DNA from: JBLKSS01 sp047607725
GTDB lineage: Bacteria > Pseudomonadota > Gammaproteobacteria > Enterobacterales > Enterobacteriaceae
NCBI RefSeq assembly: GCF_047607725.1
Contig: NZ_JBLKSS010000129.1
Location: forward strand, 1-25,726
Direction of reading: 5' to 3'
DNA: 25,726 bases
Shown: piece by piece, positions 7,082 to 15,342 of the stretch
Layout: the number at the start of each line of letters is the position of its first letter
Numbering within the stretch: the stretch's first letter is position 1
Made by a program: the position numbers and the translations under genes
Notes under the pieces: generated by a model
Databases searched by the model: none
The model's input: only the letters and a program-made list of their open reading frames with translations
Told to the model about the DNA's origin: nothing

Positions 7082-7099
7082 GTTCTGGAATGCCAGAAC
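7082..7099. promoter_or_regulatory. Perfect palindromic repeat in the frsA leader
   Basis: GTTCTGG (7082-7088... plus strand) is followed by a 4-base spacer and CCAGAAC (to 7099). It lies about 23 bp upstream of the frsA start codon and could be an operator or a leader hairpin near the ribosome binding site. No known binding motif is recognised. Confidence 0.35.
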
Positions 7100-7129
7100 G
7101 ATGCCTGCAAGGTTAACCATTCAGCCAGC

Positions 7130-7159
7130 AAAAAACAAACGCCCGGCGGTGCCGGGCGT
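7130..7159 (-). terminator. Rho-independent terminator after gpt
   Basis: On the minus strand ACGCCCGGC pairs with GCCGGGCGT around a 3-base loop and is followed by TTGTTTTTTG. It lies downstream of gpt and upstream of frsA, so it separates their transcripts. Confidence 0.88.
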
Positions 7160-7373
7160 CAGGAAAACGGTGATTGTCGCCGCATAAGGGAATACCGTGG
7201 CAGCAATGAGCCCGGACGTCCAAGCGACCACTGCGCTAACGCATCATGCGGCCGTCGCGGCGCAGGCCATCCGCGGCCGTAAACCGGCCTGAAGCGGCAT
7301 ATAAACTATTTAGCCGCCACCGGTGGCAGGCGAACGCTTTGCGCGCCTGTGCGCCCCCGTGGCGGCAGAAGGA
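7160..7373. other. Gene-free remainder of the gpt-frsA gap
   Basis: Together with the leader and terminator below 7160 this gap is 314 bp. It is GC-rich and I see no gene, RNA or clear promoter in it. Confidence 0.5.
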
Positions 7374-7838
7374 CTATTTGCCCGCCAGCGGCGGCACAAA
7401 CACCACGCCCATATCCCAGGGCTGCTCGATCCAGGTATTTTGTGGAATGATGATGTAATCATCCACCAGCGGCCGGCCGGCCGGTTTGGCGAAAATGGTG
7501 ACAAAATGCGCCTTGGGGTACATCCTCGCTCGCTCGCGAATCGCTTTGGCGGTACCGCCAGTGTCCACCAGATCGTCAACCACGATAAACCCCTCGCCGT
7601 CCCCTTCCGCGCGTTTTAACACGTTCAAATCGCGCTGATTGTCGTGATCATAGCTGGCGATGCATACGGTATCCACATGGCGGATGCCCAGCTCGCGGGC
7701 CAGCAATGCGCCCGGCACCAGACCGCCGCGGCTGACCGCGATAATCCCTTTCCATTGTTCAGCGGGCAGCAGGCGTTTGGCCATGGTACGCGCATGGATT
7801 TGCAACATGTCCCAGGTGACGACGTATTTTTCGCTCAT
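7374..7838 (-). CDS. gpt: Xanthine-guanine phosphoribosyltransferase (Gpt)
   Basis: Gpt salvages guanine, xanthine and hypoxanthine by transfer of the phosphoribosyl group from PRPP, at the inner face of the membrane. The protein starts MSEKYVVTWDMLQIHAR and carries the PRPP-binding motif FIVVDDLVDTGGTA and the C-terminal WIEQPWDMGVVFVPPL. Length is 154 residues against 152 in E. coli: there is a 3-residue insertion (RAR in AIRERARMYPK, where E. coli has AIREMYPK) and one residue fewer after DDY. The insertion lies in a GAGC-repeat stretch. The reading frame is intact and probably functional. Confidence 0.95.
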   Translation of the reverse strand: MSEKYVVTWDMLQIHARTMAKRLLPAEQWKGIIAVSRGGLVPGALLARELGIRHVDTVCIASYDHDNQRDLNVLKRAEGDGEGFIVVDDLVDTGGTAKAIRERARMYPKAHFVTIFAKPAGRPLVDDYIIIPQNTWIEQPWDMGVVFVPPLAGK

Positions 7839-7901
7839 AAATTCAGTCCCAGCCGGCTTGGGTCGGCTTAAAAAGTCTCAGGGGGAAAAAGGTTGCGCGG
7901 G

Positions 7902-7907
7902 ATTATA
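7902..7907 (-). promoter_or_regulatory. Candidate -10 element for gpt
   Basis: A consensus TATAAT on the minus strand lies 64 bp upstream of the gpt start codon. No good -35 hexamer is seen at 16-18 bp, so this is weak. Confidence 0.3.
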
Positions 7908-8065
7908 GAGACGCAGCCGTCTAAATACCAGTACCTCCCCCTTTTTAACCTCAGTTTCACCCTCTGGTAAAGTAAAGTGGTATTCTGGGTTGACTCGGGT
8001 TGCTCCGCCGCTGGCCGCGCACCGCCGCCCGCGCGGTTTTTACGATATCACAGGAGTTTTTTATC

Positions 8066-9526
8066 GTGTCTGAATTGTCTCAACTTACGCCCCAGCCGCT
8101 GTGGGATATCTTCGCCAACATTTGCACAATCCCACACCCGTCCTACCATGAGGAAGCGCTGGCCACGCATATCCTACAGTGGGCGCAGGGAAAGGGCCTG
8201 TTCGCTGAACGCGACCAGGTGGGCAATATCCTGATTCACAAGCCGGCGACGCCGGGTTATGAAAATCGCCGTCCGGTGGCGATGCAGGCGCACCTGGACA
8301 TGGTGCCGCAGAAAAACAGCGATACCACTCATGATTTCACCCAAGATCCCATTCAACCCTGGATAGACGGCGAATGGGTCAAAGCGCGCGGCACGACGCT
8401 CGGCGCCGATAACGGTATCGGCATGGCGTCGGCGCTGGCAGTGCTGGCCGACGACAGCGTGGAGCATGGTCCGCTGGAAGTGCTGCTGACCATGACCGAA
8501 GAAACCGGGATGGAAGGCGCTTTCGGCCTGCAGCCCGGCTGGCTGCAGAGCGAGATCCTCATCAATACCGACTCCGAAGAGGAAGGCGAAATCTATATGG
8601 GCTGTGCCGGCGGAGTTGACTTCAAAACCCAGCTGCCGCTCAGCCGCGAAACGGTGCCGGCCGGTTATCACAAGGTGCGGGTGGCCTTGACAGATTTAAA
8701 AGGCGGCCACTCCGGCAGCGATATCCATCTGGGGCTCGGCAACGCCAATAAGCTGCTGGCCCGCTTCCTGGCGGATTTTTGCGCTACGCTGGACATTCGT
8801 CTGCTGGATCTGAACGACGGAACGCTGCGCAACGCCATTCCGCGCGAAGCGTTCGCTACCCTGGCGCTGCCGCGTGAGAACGTCGACACCCTACGCGCCC
8901 AGGCGCGCGCCTATCTGGCGATTATCGGGAGCGAATTGGCGGCGGTCGAGAAAAAACCGGTGCTGGACGTCAGCGACAGCCAGTACGACGGGCAGGCGCT
9001 GACCAAAGCCTGCGGCGACCGGCTTATCGCGTTGCTCCATGCGATGCCGAACGGCGTTATTCGCATGAGTGATGACGTGAAAGGCGTCGTGGAAACATCG
9101 TTGAACGTCGGCGTGGTGTCGATGGACGCCGACAAAGCCGAAATCCGCTGCCTGATCCGTTCGCTTATCGACAGCGGCAAGCTGCAGGTGGAAGGGATGC
9201 TGCATGCGCTGGGGCGGCTGGCCGGCGCCACTACGGTTGCCAAGGGGAGCTATCCCGGATGGAAACCGGACGCCAACTCGCTGGTGATGCATGTGGTGCG
9301 CGATACCTATCGGCAGCTGTTTAACAAAACGCCAAATATTCAGGTCATCCATGCGGGTCTGGAATGCGGGCTGTTTAAAAAACCTTACCCCGATATGGAT
9401 ATGGTCTCCATCGGGCCGACCATTACCGGCCCGCATTCGCCAGATGAACAAGTGCATATCGCGAGCGTTGGCCAATACTGGATGCTGCTGACCGCGCTGC
9501 TAAAAGCGATCCCCGTCAAGGAGTGA
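8066..9526 (+). CDS. pepD: Cytosol nonspecific dipeptidase, aminoacyl-histidine dipeptidase (PepD)
   Basis: PepD is a zinc M20-family peptidase that hydrolyses dipeptides such as carnosine in the cytoplasm. I chose GTG at 8066, preceded by CAGGAG (8051-8056), because the protein then begins SELSQLTPQPLWDIF like E. coli PepD, which also uses GTG; the length is 486 residues against 485. Likely metal and catalytic residues are visible: His about 76 in MQAHLDMVPQ, Asp about 115 in LGADNGIGM, Glu 145-146 in TMTEETG, Asp about 169 in NTDSEEEGE and the C-terminal GPHSPDEQVH. It is divergent from gpt, as in E. coli, and appears intact. Confidence 0.96.
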   Translation: MSELSQLTPQPLWDIFANICTIPHPSYHEEALATHILQWAQGKGLFAERDQVGNILIHKPATPGYENRRPVAMQAHLDMVPQKNSDTTHDFTQDPIQPWIDGEWVKARGTTLGADNGIGMASALAVLADDSVEHGPLEVLLTMTEETGMEGAFGLQPGWLQSEILINTDSEEEGEIYMGCAGGVDFKTQLPLSRETVPAGYHKVRVALTDLKGGHSGSDIHLGLGNANKLLARFLADFCATLDIRLLDLNDGTLRNAIPREAFATLALPRENVDTLRAQARAYLAIIGSELAAVEKKPVLDVSDSQYDGQALTKACGDRLIALLHAMPNGVIRMSDDVKGVVETSLNVGVVSMDADKAEIRCLIRSLIDSGKLQVEGMLHALGRLAGATTVAKGSYPGWKPDANSLVMHVVRDTYRQLFNKTPNIQVIHAGLECGLFKKPYPDMDMVSIGPTITGPHSPDEQVHIASVGQYWMLLTALLKAIPVKE

Positions 9527-9532
9527 AGCAGA

Positions 9533-9560
9533 CCGGCGCTGGCCTTGTAGCCGGCGCCGG
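9533..9560. terminator. GC-rich hairpin after pepD, possible terminator
   Basis: CCGGCGCTGGC (9533-9543) pairs with GCCGGCGCCGG (9550-9560) with one G-T pair. It begins 7 bp after the pepD stop, between the convergent pepD and dinB. A strong T run is lacking (TCTTTTA follows at a distance). Confidence 0.5.
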
Positions 9561-9685
9561 GACGCTATCTTTTACGCAGCCCATCAGCCCGCCGGCCCCG
9601 ACGCCAAGAGCGACCCGCGTATTGGTCAAGTCGTGATGTTTTCACCGCCCGTGTCTGAGGCGTGTGGCCATTGGCCGCTACGGGC

Positions 9686-10765
9686 CTAAGGGTGAGAGTT
9701 CCACTCCTCTTCCCAATTCAGCAGCAATTGGCGTTCTAGCTGCGGATCCATTAATGTGACATGTAATCCCACCAGCCGTACGCCGCGATCGCCGCGGCGC
9801 TGTTCCCAGGTCTGACGCGCGACGGCTATCAGGTCCGTTTTATTAAGCCGCGGCCAAACATGCTCTTGCGTCGTCTGCTGAAAATCGGCGAACTTAAGTT
9901 TGATACCTTGACGGGCGATCTGCAGATCGGGACGCACCCGGGCGAGGCGCCGCTCCAGCTCGGGGTAAAGATGGTCGATAATCTTCTCGCACGCCTCCCA
10001 GCGGATAATATCCTGCGCCAGGGTACGTTCGACGCCCACCGACTTGCGCAGCCGGTCGGCGGACACTTGCCGTTCATCAATGCCGTGCGAGCGTTCCCAA
10101 ATCACCCGGCCGAATTTGCCAAATTGGCGCAGTAGCGTCGCCAAATCGAATTGCTGCACGTCGGCGCAGGTTACAAGCCCCATCTCGCCGAGTTTTTTGG
10201 CGGTCACCTTGCCGACACCCGGGATCTTCGCCAGCGGCAGTTGCAGCAAGAAGGCCGGCATGGCGGCAGGGGTAATGACATATTGGCCGTTGGGTTTATT
10301 GAGATTGGAGGCGATTTTCGCTAAAAACTTAACCGGCGCCACGCCCGCCGAGGCCGTTAGCCGCAGCTCATCGGCAATCTCCTGGCGGATGGCGCGCGCC
10401 ATCAGGGTGGCGGAACCATTGCAGCAATCGCTGTCGGTGACGTCCATAAACGCCTCATCCAGCGACAGCGGCTCGATGAGCGACGTATAGCGGGCGAAAA
10501 TGGAACGAATATGATCCGAGGCCTCTTTATACACCGCCATACGGCCGGGGATCACTGTCAGATGGGGGCAGAGTTTTAACGCCATGGCGGTGGACATGGC
10601 GCTATGCACGCCATAGCGCCGCGCCGGATAATTGGCGGTACTGATGACGCCGCGGCGATCGGCGCTGCCGCCGATCGCCAGCGGGATGTCGTGCAGGTGC
10701 GGATTATCGCGCATTTCGACCGCGGCAAAAAAGCAGTCCATATCGACATGTATGATTTTACGCAT
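9686..10765 (-). CDS. dinB: DNA polymerase IV (DinB), Y-family translesion polymerase
   Basis: DinB copies past DNA lesions and is error-prone. The 359-residue frame starts MRKIIHVDMDCFFAAVEMRD, with the first catalytic Asp in HVDMDCF and the second acidic pair in PLSLDEAFMDV. The palm, fingers (ARRYGVHSAMS), thumb (IPGVGKVTAKKL) and little-finger parts are all present. The family usually ends in a beta-clamp motif; here QLLLNW is followed by about 8 more residues (EEEWNSHP), so the tail is longer than the 351-residue E. coli protein. A LexA box overlaps its promoter just upstream, so SOS control appears kept. It is convergent with pepD. Confidence 0.95.
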   Translation of the reverse strand: MRKIIHVDMDCFFAAVEMRDNPHLHDIPLAIGGSADRRGVISTANYPARRYGVHSAMSTAMALKLCPHLTVIPGRMAVYKEASDHIRSIFARYTSLIEPLSLDEAFMDVTDSDCCNGSATLMARAIRQEIADELRLTASAGVAPVKFLAKIASNLNKPNGQYVITPAAMPAFLLQLPLAKIPGVGKVTAKKLGEMGLVTCADVQQFDLATLLRQFGKFGRVIWERSHGIDERQVSADRLRKSVGVERTLAQDIIRWEACEKIIDHLYPELERRLARVRPDLQIARQGIKLKFADFQQTTQEHVWPRLNKTDLIAVARQTWEQRRGDRGVRLVGLHVTLMDPQLERQLLLNWEEEWNSHP

Positions 10766-10779
10766 CCGGCCCCCTTAAC

Positions 10780-10795
10780 CTGTACAAGTATACAG
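10780..10795 (-). promoter_or_regulatory. LexA (SOS) box of dinB
   Basis: On the minus strand CTGTATACTTGTACAG matches the CTGT-N8-ACAG LexA consensus exactly. It lies 15 bp before the dinB start codon and overlaps the -10 hexamer, a classical repression position. Confidence 0.9.
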
Positions 10796-10816
10796 TAATG
10801 ATTCTCATCTATACAA
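10787..10816 (-). promoter_or_regulatory. dinB promoter
   Basis: A -35 TTGTAT (10816-10811) and a -10 TATACT (10792-10787) on the minus strand are 18 bp apart. The -10 lies inside the LexA box. Confidence 0.65.
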
Positions 10817-10939
10817 AACGTATCTTGATAAAATAATACGCAGTGATATCTTATCGCTGATTGCCCACGGGCAGTTGACAGACCCGCCGGTCACGTTCGT
10901 CGCCGGCCGCTCATTTATTTTGATAAAACAGGAATGACA

Positions 10940-11662
10940 ATGCGCAGATTCGCGCTGCTGTTGGCAATGCTTTTTTTATTCCCGGCGTACGGCTACGCCA
11001 GCGATCAGGCAAAAGTCGGCCAGGAACTTAAGCAACAATTATTAGGCTCACCTGTATTTATTCAGGTCTTTAAAGAAGAGCGCATATTGGAACTTTATGC
11101 CAAGATGGGCAACGCCTACCATCTGGTGGACAGCTTTCAAATTTGCAAGTTTTCCGGCGGTCTGGGTCCGAAACGGCGCGAAGGTGATTTCATGGGCCCG
11201 GAGGGCTTTTACGCCATTGATAACCGTAATCTGAATCACAACAGTAATTATTATCGCGATATTAATATAGGTTTACCCAATGACTACGATCGGGCACAGG
11301 GTTATTCGGGCGCTAAGCTGATGATTCACGGCGATTGCCGCTCTATCGGCTGCTATGCCATGACCGATACCTCTATCGTGGAAATTTATCGCTATGTGGA
11401 AGATGCGTTGCTAAATGGCTAGGTGCAGGTAAAAATTAATATTTTTCCGTTCCGTATGACGCCGGCAAATATGCAGCGCCACCACTATTCGGCCAATTAT
11501 AAATTCTGGAGCCAGCTGCAGCCCGGCTACGCCTATTTCGCTGAACATCATCAGCCGCCTGCGGTGTCGGTAGTCAACGGCCAGTATGTGATAAGCGCGC
11601 CGCTGATGCTGCAAAGCGGCGGGCCGGTCGTGTCACAATTCGTGCTCGCCAAGCCGGAATAA
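10940..11662 (+). pseudogene. yafK: yafK (dpaA/ldtF), YkuD-domain protein with one amber codon
   Basis: YafK-type proteins are periplasmic YkuD-family enzymes reported to release Braun lipoprotein from peptidoglycan. ATG 10940 is preferred over 10934 because AGGA (10930-10933) then has normal spacing. A signal peptide (MRRFALLLAMLFLFPAYGYA) precedes the YkuD domain, whose catalytic motif MIHGDCRSIGCYAM is intact. The frame meets TAG at 11420-11422 after EDALLNG and then continues in the same frame through INIFPFRMTPANM to TAA at 11660-11662. E. coli has Gln near this place, so CAG to TAG is the simplest explanation. The read-through length of about 240 matches E. coli (246). The N-terminal product still holds the whole catalytic motif, so partial function is possible. 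Confidence 0.85.
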
Positions 11663-12401
11663 TACCCATTCCCCCGGCGCTACTCGCTGCCAGGTTTCGT
11701 TGCCGGTCAGCGGCTGGGTGGCTATCACCGTGACCACGTCATTAGGCGTGGTCTGCTTTTGGAAATCGATTTCCACATCCTGATCAAGCAGCGTGGCTTT
11801 CCCGAACGGCGCGCGCCGGGTTATCCAATACAGGTTACTTGAACAATAACCCATGACGTAACAGCCGTCGGACAGCAGCATATTGAAAATCCCTTTTTGC
11901 CGCAGCGAATCCGCTAAACCGGCAATATAGCGAAACACCGACGGCCAGTGGCGCGGCGTTTGCGGATAGTGTTCCGCCAGGCGCGCCAGCAGCCAGCAAA
12001 ACGCCTGCTCGCTATCGGTCTGCCCCACCGGACGAAAATTGCCGGTTTTCAGCGTCCGATAGCCACGCAACTGGCCATTGTGGGCAAAGGTCCAGTGGCG
12101 GCCTCAGAGTTCGCAGGTAAACGGGTGGGTATTCTCCAGCGCCACCCTGCCACGATTAGCCTGGCGAATATGGGAGACCACCACGCAGGATTTGATAGGA
12201 TAATCCTGCACCAGACGGGCGATGGGCGAGTCGATACTGGGCAACGGATCCTTGAATGTACGGCAAGCCCAGTCCTTCGTAAAAAATGATTGCCCAGCCG
12301 TCCTTATGCGGTCCGGTCCCGCCGCCGCGCAGCACCAGGCCGGAAAAACTGAAACAAATATCCATTGGTACATTAGCGCTCATGCCGAGTAATTTACACA
12401 T
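11633..12401 (-). pseudogene. yafJ: yafJ, class II glutamine amidotransferase-like, frameshift and nonsense
   Basis: YafJ is a class II (Ntn) glutamine-amidotransferase-type protein of uncertain substrate. The start MCKLLGMSANVPMDICFSF places the nucleophile Cys at position 2. After DGWAIIFYEGLG an extra base (A-A at 12265-12266 on the plus strand) shifts the frame; the rest (CRTFKDPLPSIDSPIARLVQ, SHIRQANRGRVALENTHPF) lies in another frame. A TGA at 12106-12104 then replaces the Trp codon of ELWGR. The remainder, GYRTLKTGNFRPVG to GEWVLFRLGEHEL, is intact. Two independent lesions make loss of function very likely. The order gmhA-yafJ-yafK is as in E. coli. Confidence 0.9.
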
Positions 12402-12434
12402 GCCCCTCTCCTGTCGATCCCCTGCCGGTCTGGG

Positions 12435-13019
12435 TTACCCCTGCGCCGCCATTTCTTTCTCGATGAGCAGTATCAGAATATGAATGGCCTTGATATGGAT
12501 TTCCTGGATGCGATCGGCATAGCCTAAATGGGGGACGCGGATTTCTACATCTGCGCTGCCGGCCATTTTGCCGCCCTCTTTGCCGGTAAGGACGATAACC
12601 CGCATCCCTTTGGCGCGCGCGGCGTCAATGGCGCGGATGATATTCGCCGAGTTGCCGGAGGTGGAAATACCGACCAGAACATCGCCCTGGTTGCCCACCG
12701 CTTCAACATAACGCGAGAAGACTTGCTCATAGCCGAAATCGTTGCTCACGCAGGAGAGATGACTGGGGTCGGAAATGGCGATAGCGGGATAGCCCGGGCG
12801 ATTTTCGCGATAGCGGCCGGTTAATTCTTCTGCAAAATGCATCGCGTCGCAGTGGGAACCGCCGTTGCCGCAGGAAAGCACTTTTCCGCCGGCTTTAAAG
12901 GTATCGGCAATCAATTTGGCCGCGTCTTCAATAGACTGGATATGGCGCTCGTCGCTAAGGAAATTTTGCAGCGTTTGCAGGGCTTCGTTAAGTTCGTTGC
13001 GGATCAAATCCTGATACAT
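12435..13019 (-). CDS. gmhA: Phosphoheptose isomerase (GmhA)
   Basis: GmhA converts sedoheptulose 7-phosphate to D-glycero-D-manno-heptose 7-phosphate, the first step to the heptose of the LPS inner core. The start at 13019 (MYQDLIRNELNEALQ, 194 residues) matches E. coli GmhA (192) and has GAGGGA 8 bp upstream; a start five codons earlier is less likely. The SIS domain shows VLSCGNGGSHCDAMHFAEEL, GRYRENRPGYPAIAISD, GISTSGNSANII and the C-terminal GYADRIQEIHIKAIHIL, which carries the conserved Glu and His residues. The protein appears complete, which implies that a heptose-containing LPS core is still made. Confidence 0.96.
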   Translation of the reverse strand: MYQDLIRNELNEALQTLQNFLSDERHIQSIEDAAKLIADTFKAGGKVLSCGNGGSHCDAMHFAEELTGRYRENRPGYPAIAISDPSHLSCVSNDFGYEQVFSRYVEAVGNQGDVLVGISTSGNSANIIRAIDAARAKGMRVIVLTGKEGGKMAGSADVEIRVPHLGYADRIQEIHIKAIHILILLIEKEMAAQG

Positions 13020-13034
13020 GGGGTCGTCCCTCAA

Positions 13035-13341
13035 TCAAGGCTGGCGAATGGATGAAATTTTCCGGCTGCAGTTTACCGGAATGCCCCTATCGCGAGAAGC
13101 GCCGTTCAGGTCGTGGTTTTGCGCTATTTCATAAAATAGATAGATAATAAGTCTATTGATAATTGTACAGAATAATGGTGCCGAGAGGACATGGTCATGG
13201 CGCATAGTGCGACAGAAGCAGATAGGGGATCCACCGCCTTCATCGTCTAACGCGGTAACAGGGCCAACCCACCGTTTTCGTTGAATGCTGAGGCCCCGGC
13301 TCGGTCGCGGGATCTTGCGCCGCGGGTTAGGCTCTGGGCAG
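13035..13341. other. Gap upstream of gmhA where E. coli has fadE
   Basis: No gene is supported. An AT-rich block at about 13121-13170 is the likeliest site for the gmhA promoter, but no clear hexamer pair can be chosen. No trace of fadE, the usual divergent neighbour, is seen. Confidence 0.45.
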
Positions 13342-13374
13342 AAAAAAAAGCCCCGCGTCACGAGGAGGCGGGGC
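13342..13374 (-). terminator. Rho-independent terminator of the yceI-like gene
   Basis: On the minus strand GCCCCGC pairs with GCGGGGC and is followed by eight T residues (13349-13342). It begins about 20 bp after the stop codon of the YceI-like gene. Confidence 0.88.
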
Positions 13375-13394
13375 GGCATGGGCGGCGCGCGCTA

Positions 13395-13970
13395 TTATTT
13401 GACCAGCGCTTCCGTCGAAATGCTGATGGTGATGTCATCGCTGACGTTGGGCACGAACTGCCCCATTTTAAATTCTGAACGCTTGATGGTGGTGGTGGCA
13501 TTGAAACCCACGGCGGCTTTTTTGGCCATAGGATGCTCGCCCTGCTTATTCAGCACCGCATCCAATATCACCGGACGGCTGATGCCCTTAATGGTCAAAT
13601 CGCCAAAGGCCTGATAACGATTATCGCCTTTGCTGACGATTTTGGTGCTGTGAAAGGTCGCGTTGGGGTACTGTTTCTGATCAAAATATTCCGTGCCTTT
13701 GAATTCATCGTTCAGCGCCTGCACATGGGTATCCACGGTTTTAACCGGAATGGTGACATCCACTTTGGCATTCGTGATAGCCGCATCATCCAGCACAATG
13801 GTACCGGTAATAGCGGAAAAGTTGGCGGTGGGGTTGGAAAATTCGAAATGATTCCACGAGAACACCAGCGAAGTATGATTGGGATCCAGATGGTAGGTTT
13901 CCGTTTTTGCCTGGGCGATACCCGAAGCCAACAGCAGCCCGATAGCCAGCGGTAACAACGTCTTTTTCAT
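13395..13970 (-). CDS. YceI-family periplasmic protein
   Basis: The start at 13970 gives 191 residues with a clear signal peptide, MKKTLLPLAIGLLLASG followed by IAQA, so cleavage before KTETYHLD is expected. The mature part is a YceI-like lipocalin fold, with YHLDPNHTSLVFSWNHFEF, VDTHVQALNDEFKGTEYFD, YPNATFHSTKI, FGDLTIKGISRPVILDA and FKMGQFVPNVSDDITI. YceI-fold proteins bind isoprenoid or lipid-like molecules; the ligand here is unknown. It is a paralogue of, not the orthologue of, E. coli YceI, judging from the low similarity. The frame is open 43 codons further upstream, but the signal peptide fixes the start. The gene is divergent from ybdL and has its own terminator. Confidence 0.85.
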   Translation of the reverse strand: MKKTLLPLAIGLLLASGIAQAKTETYHLDPNHTSLVFSWNHFEFSNPTANFSAITGTIVLDDAAITNAKVDVTIPVKTVDTHVQALNDEFKGTEYFDQKQYPNATFHSTKIVSKGDNRYQAFGDLTIKGISRPVILDAVLNKQGEHPMAKKAAVGFNATTTIKRSEFKMGQFVPNVSDDITISISTEALVK

Positions 13971-14183
13971 CGTAATCATGCCAATTCTGTCCGTCATATT
14001 GCCGAAAGGACCTTCATCATGAAGGCTTTCGATAGGGATTGTCACTGAATATATTTGTTGACTATCTTCAATAATTTTGACCAAGGTAGCGGCGGACATT
14101 TAGCTGTTTACACGTCTTGATTGTCAATTATCGGCAGCATGTTATATTGGCTCAAAATCTGGCTATCAGGAGTCATATTAGCC

Positions 14184-15342
14184 ATGAGTACCCCGCTTAT
14201 CCCGCAAAGTAAACTCCCAGCGCTGGGCACCACCATCTTTACCCAGATGAGGGCGCTGGCGCAACGCCATCAGGCGATCAACTTGTCCCAGGGTTTTCCC
14301 GATTTTGACGGTCCCGACTATTTGAAATCCCGGCTGGCCTGGCACGTCAGCCAGGGCGCCAATCAATATGCCCCTATGACCGGCGTTGCGCCGCTGCGTG
14401 AGGCCATCGCCGATAAAACGGCAGAGCTTTACGGCTGGCGTCCCGACGCCGAGGCCGAGGTGACGGTCACCGCCGGCGCGACCGAGGCGCTGTTTGCCGC
14501 CATCAGCGCGCTGGTGCGCCCTTGGGGATGAAGTGATCTGTTTCGATCCCAGCTATGACAGCTACGGGCCGGCGGTCGAACTGGCCGGCGGCGTAACGCG
14601 CCGCATCGCGCTGCAGCCGCCGGCGTTTCGCGTTGACTGGGCGCAGTTCGGCGAAATACTGAGCGACCGCACCCGACTGGTTATCCTCAACACGCCGTAT
14701 AACCCCTCGGCCAGCGTCTGGCAGGCGGACGATTTCCAGCAGCTGTGGCAGGCCATCGCCGCGCGGGAAATCTATGTGTTGAGCGATGAAGTCTACGAAC
14801 ATATCTGTTTTGCCCCCGGCGGCCATCAGAGCGTGCTGGCGCATGACGGCCTGCGCCAGCACGCCATCGCCGTCTCCTCTTTCGGCAAAACTTACCATAT
14901 GACCGGTTGGAAGGTCGGCTACTGCGTGGTGGCGCCGGCCCTGAGCGCCGAGGTGCGCAAAATTCATCAATATCTGACCTTTGCGGTCAATACGCCCGCG
15001 CTGCTGGCTCTCGCCGATATGCTTCGCCAGGAGCCGGCGCACTGGCAGACGTTTCCGACGTTCTACCGCCAGCAGCGCGACCACCTGGTACAGACGCTGG
15101 CGCCCAGCCGGCTGAAGCTGCTGCCCTGTGAAGGCACCTATTTCCTGCTGGCGGATTACAGCGCCCTTTCCGATAAAGACGACGTGACCTTTTGTCAGTG
15201 GCTCACCACCCATGTCGGCGTGGCCGCTATTCCGCTATCGGTGTTCTGCGCCGCCCCCTTCCTGCATAAATTGATCCGCCTGTGCTTCGCCAAAGGCGAT
15301 CAGACGCTGGACGCCGCCGCGGAGCGCTTATGTCGACTTTAG
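14184..15342 (+). pseudogene. ybdL: ybdL, methionine aminotransferase, frameshifted
   Basis: YbdL is a PLP-dependent class I/II aminotransferase that prefers methionine. ATG 14184 follows CAGGAG and begins MSTPLIPQSKLPALGTTIFT. The first frame runs through INLSQGFPDFDG and VTVTAGATEALFAAI and stops at TGA 14529-14531. The rest continues in the +1 frame from GDEVICFDPSYDSY through AVSSFGKTYHMTGWKVGY (PLP lysine) to CFAKGDQTLDAAAERLCRL. One extra T at 14522-14523 (CCTTGGGGAT for CCTGGGGAT) explains the shift. Without it the protein would have 385 residues, as in E. coli (386). There is no other visible damage, so the loss looks recent. Its 3' end overlaps the yafV start. Confidence 0.92.

Noticed and set aside
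13035..13379. Minus-strand open frame of 114 codons between gmhA and the YceI-like gene
   Set aside because: It includes the terminator hairpin at 13342-13374 and shows no domain or ribosome binding site.
14503..15213. Minus-strand open frame of 236 codons
   Set aside because: It is antisense to ybdL, which has clear aminotransferase motifs on the plus strand.
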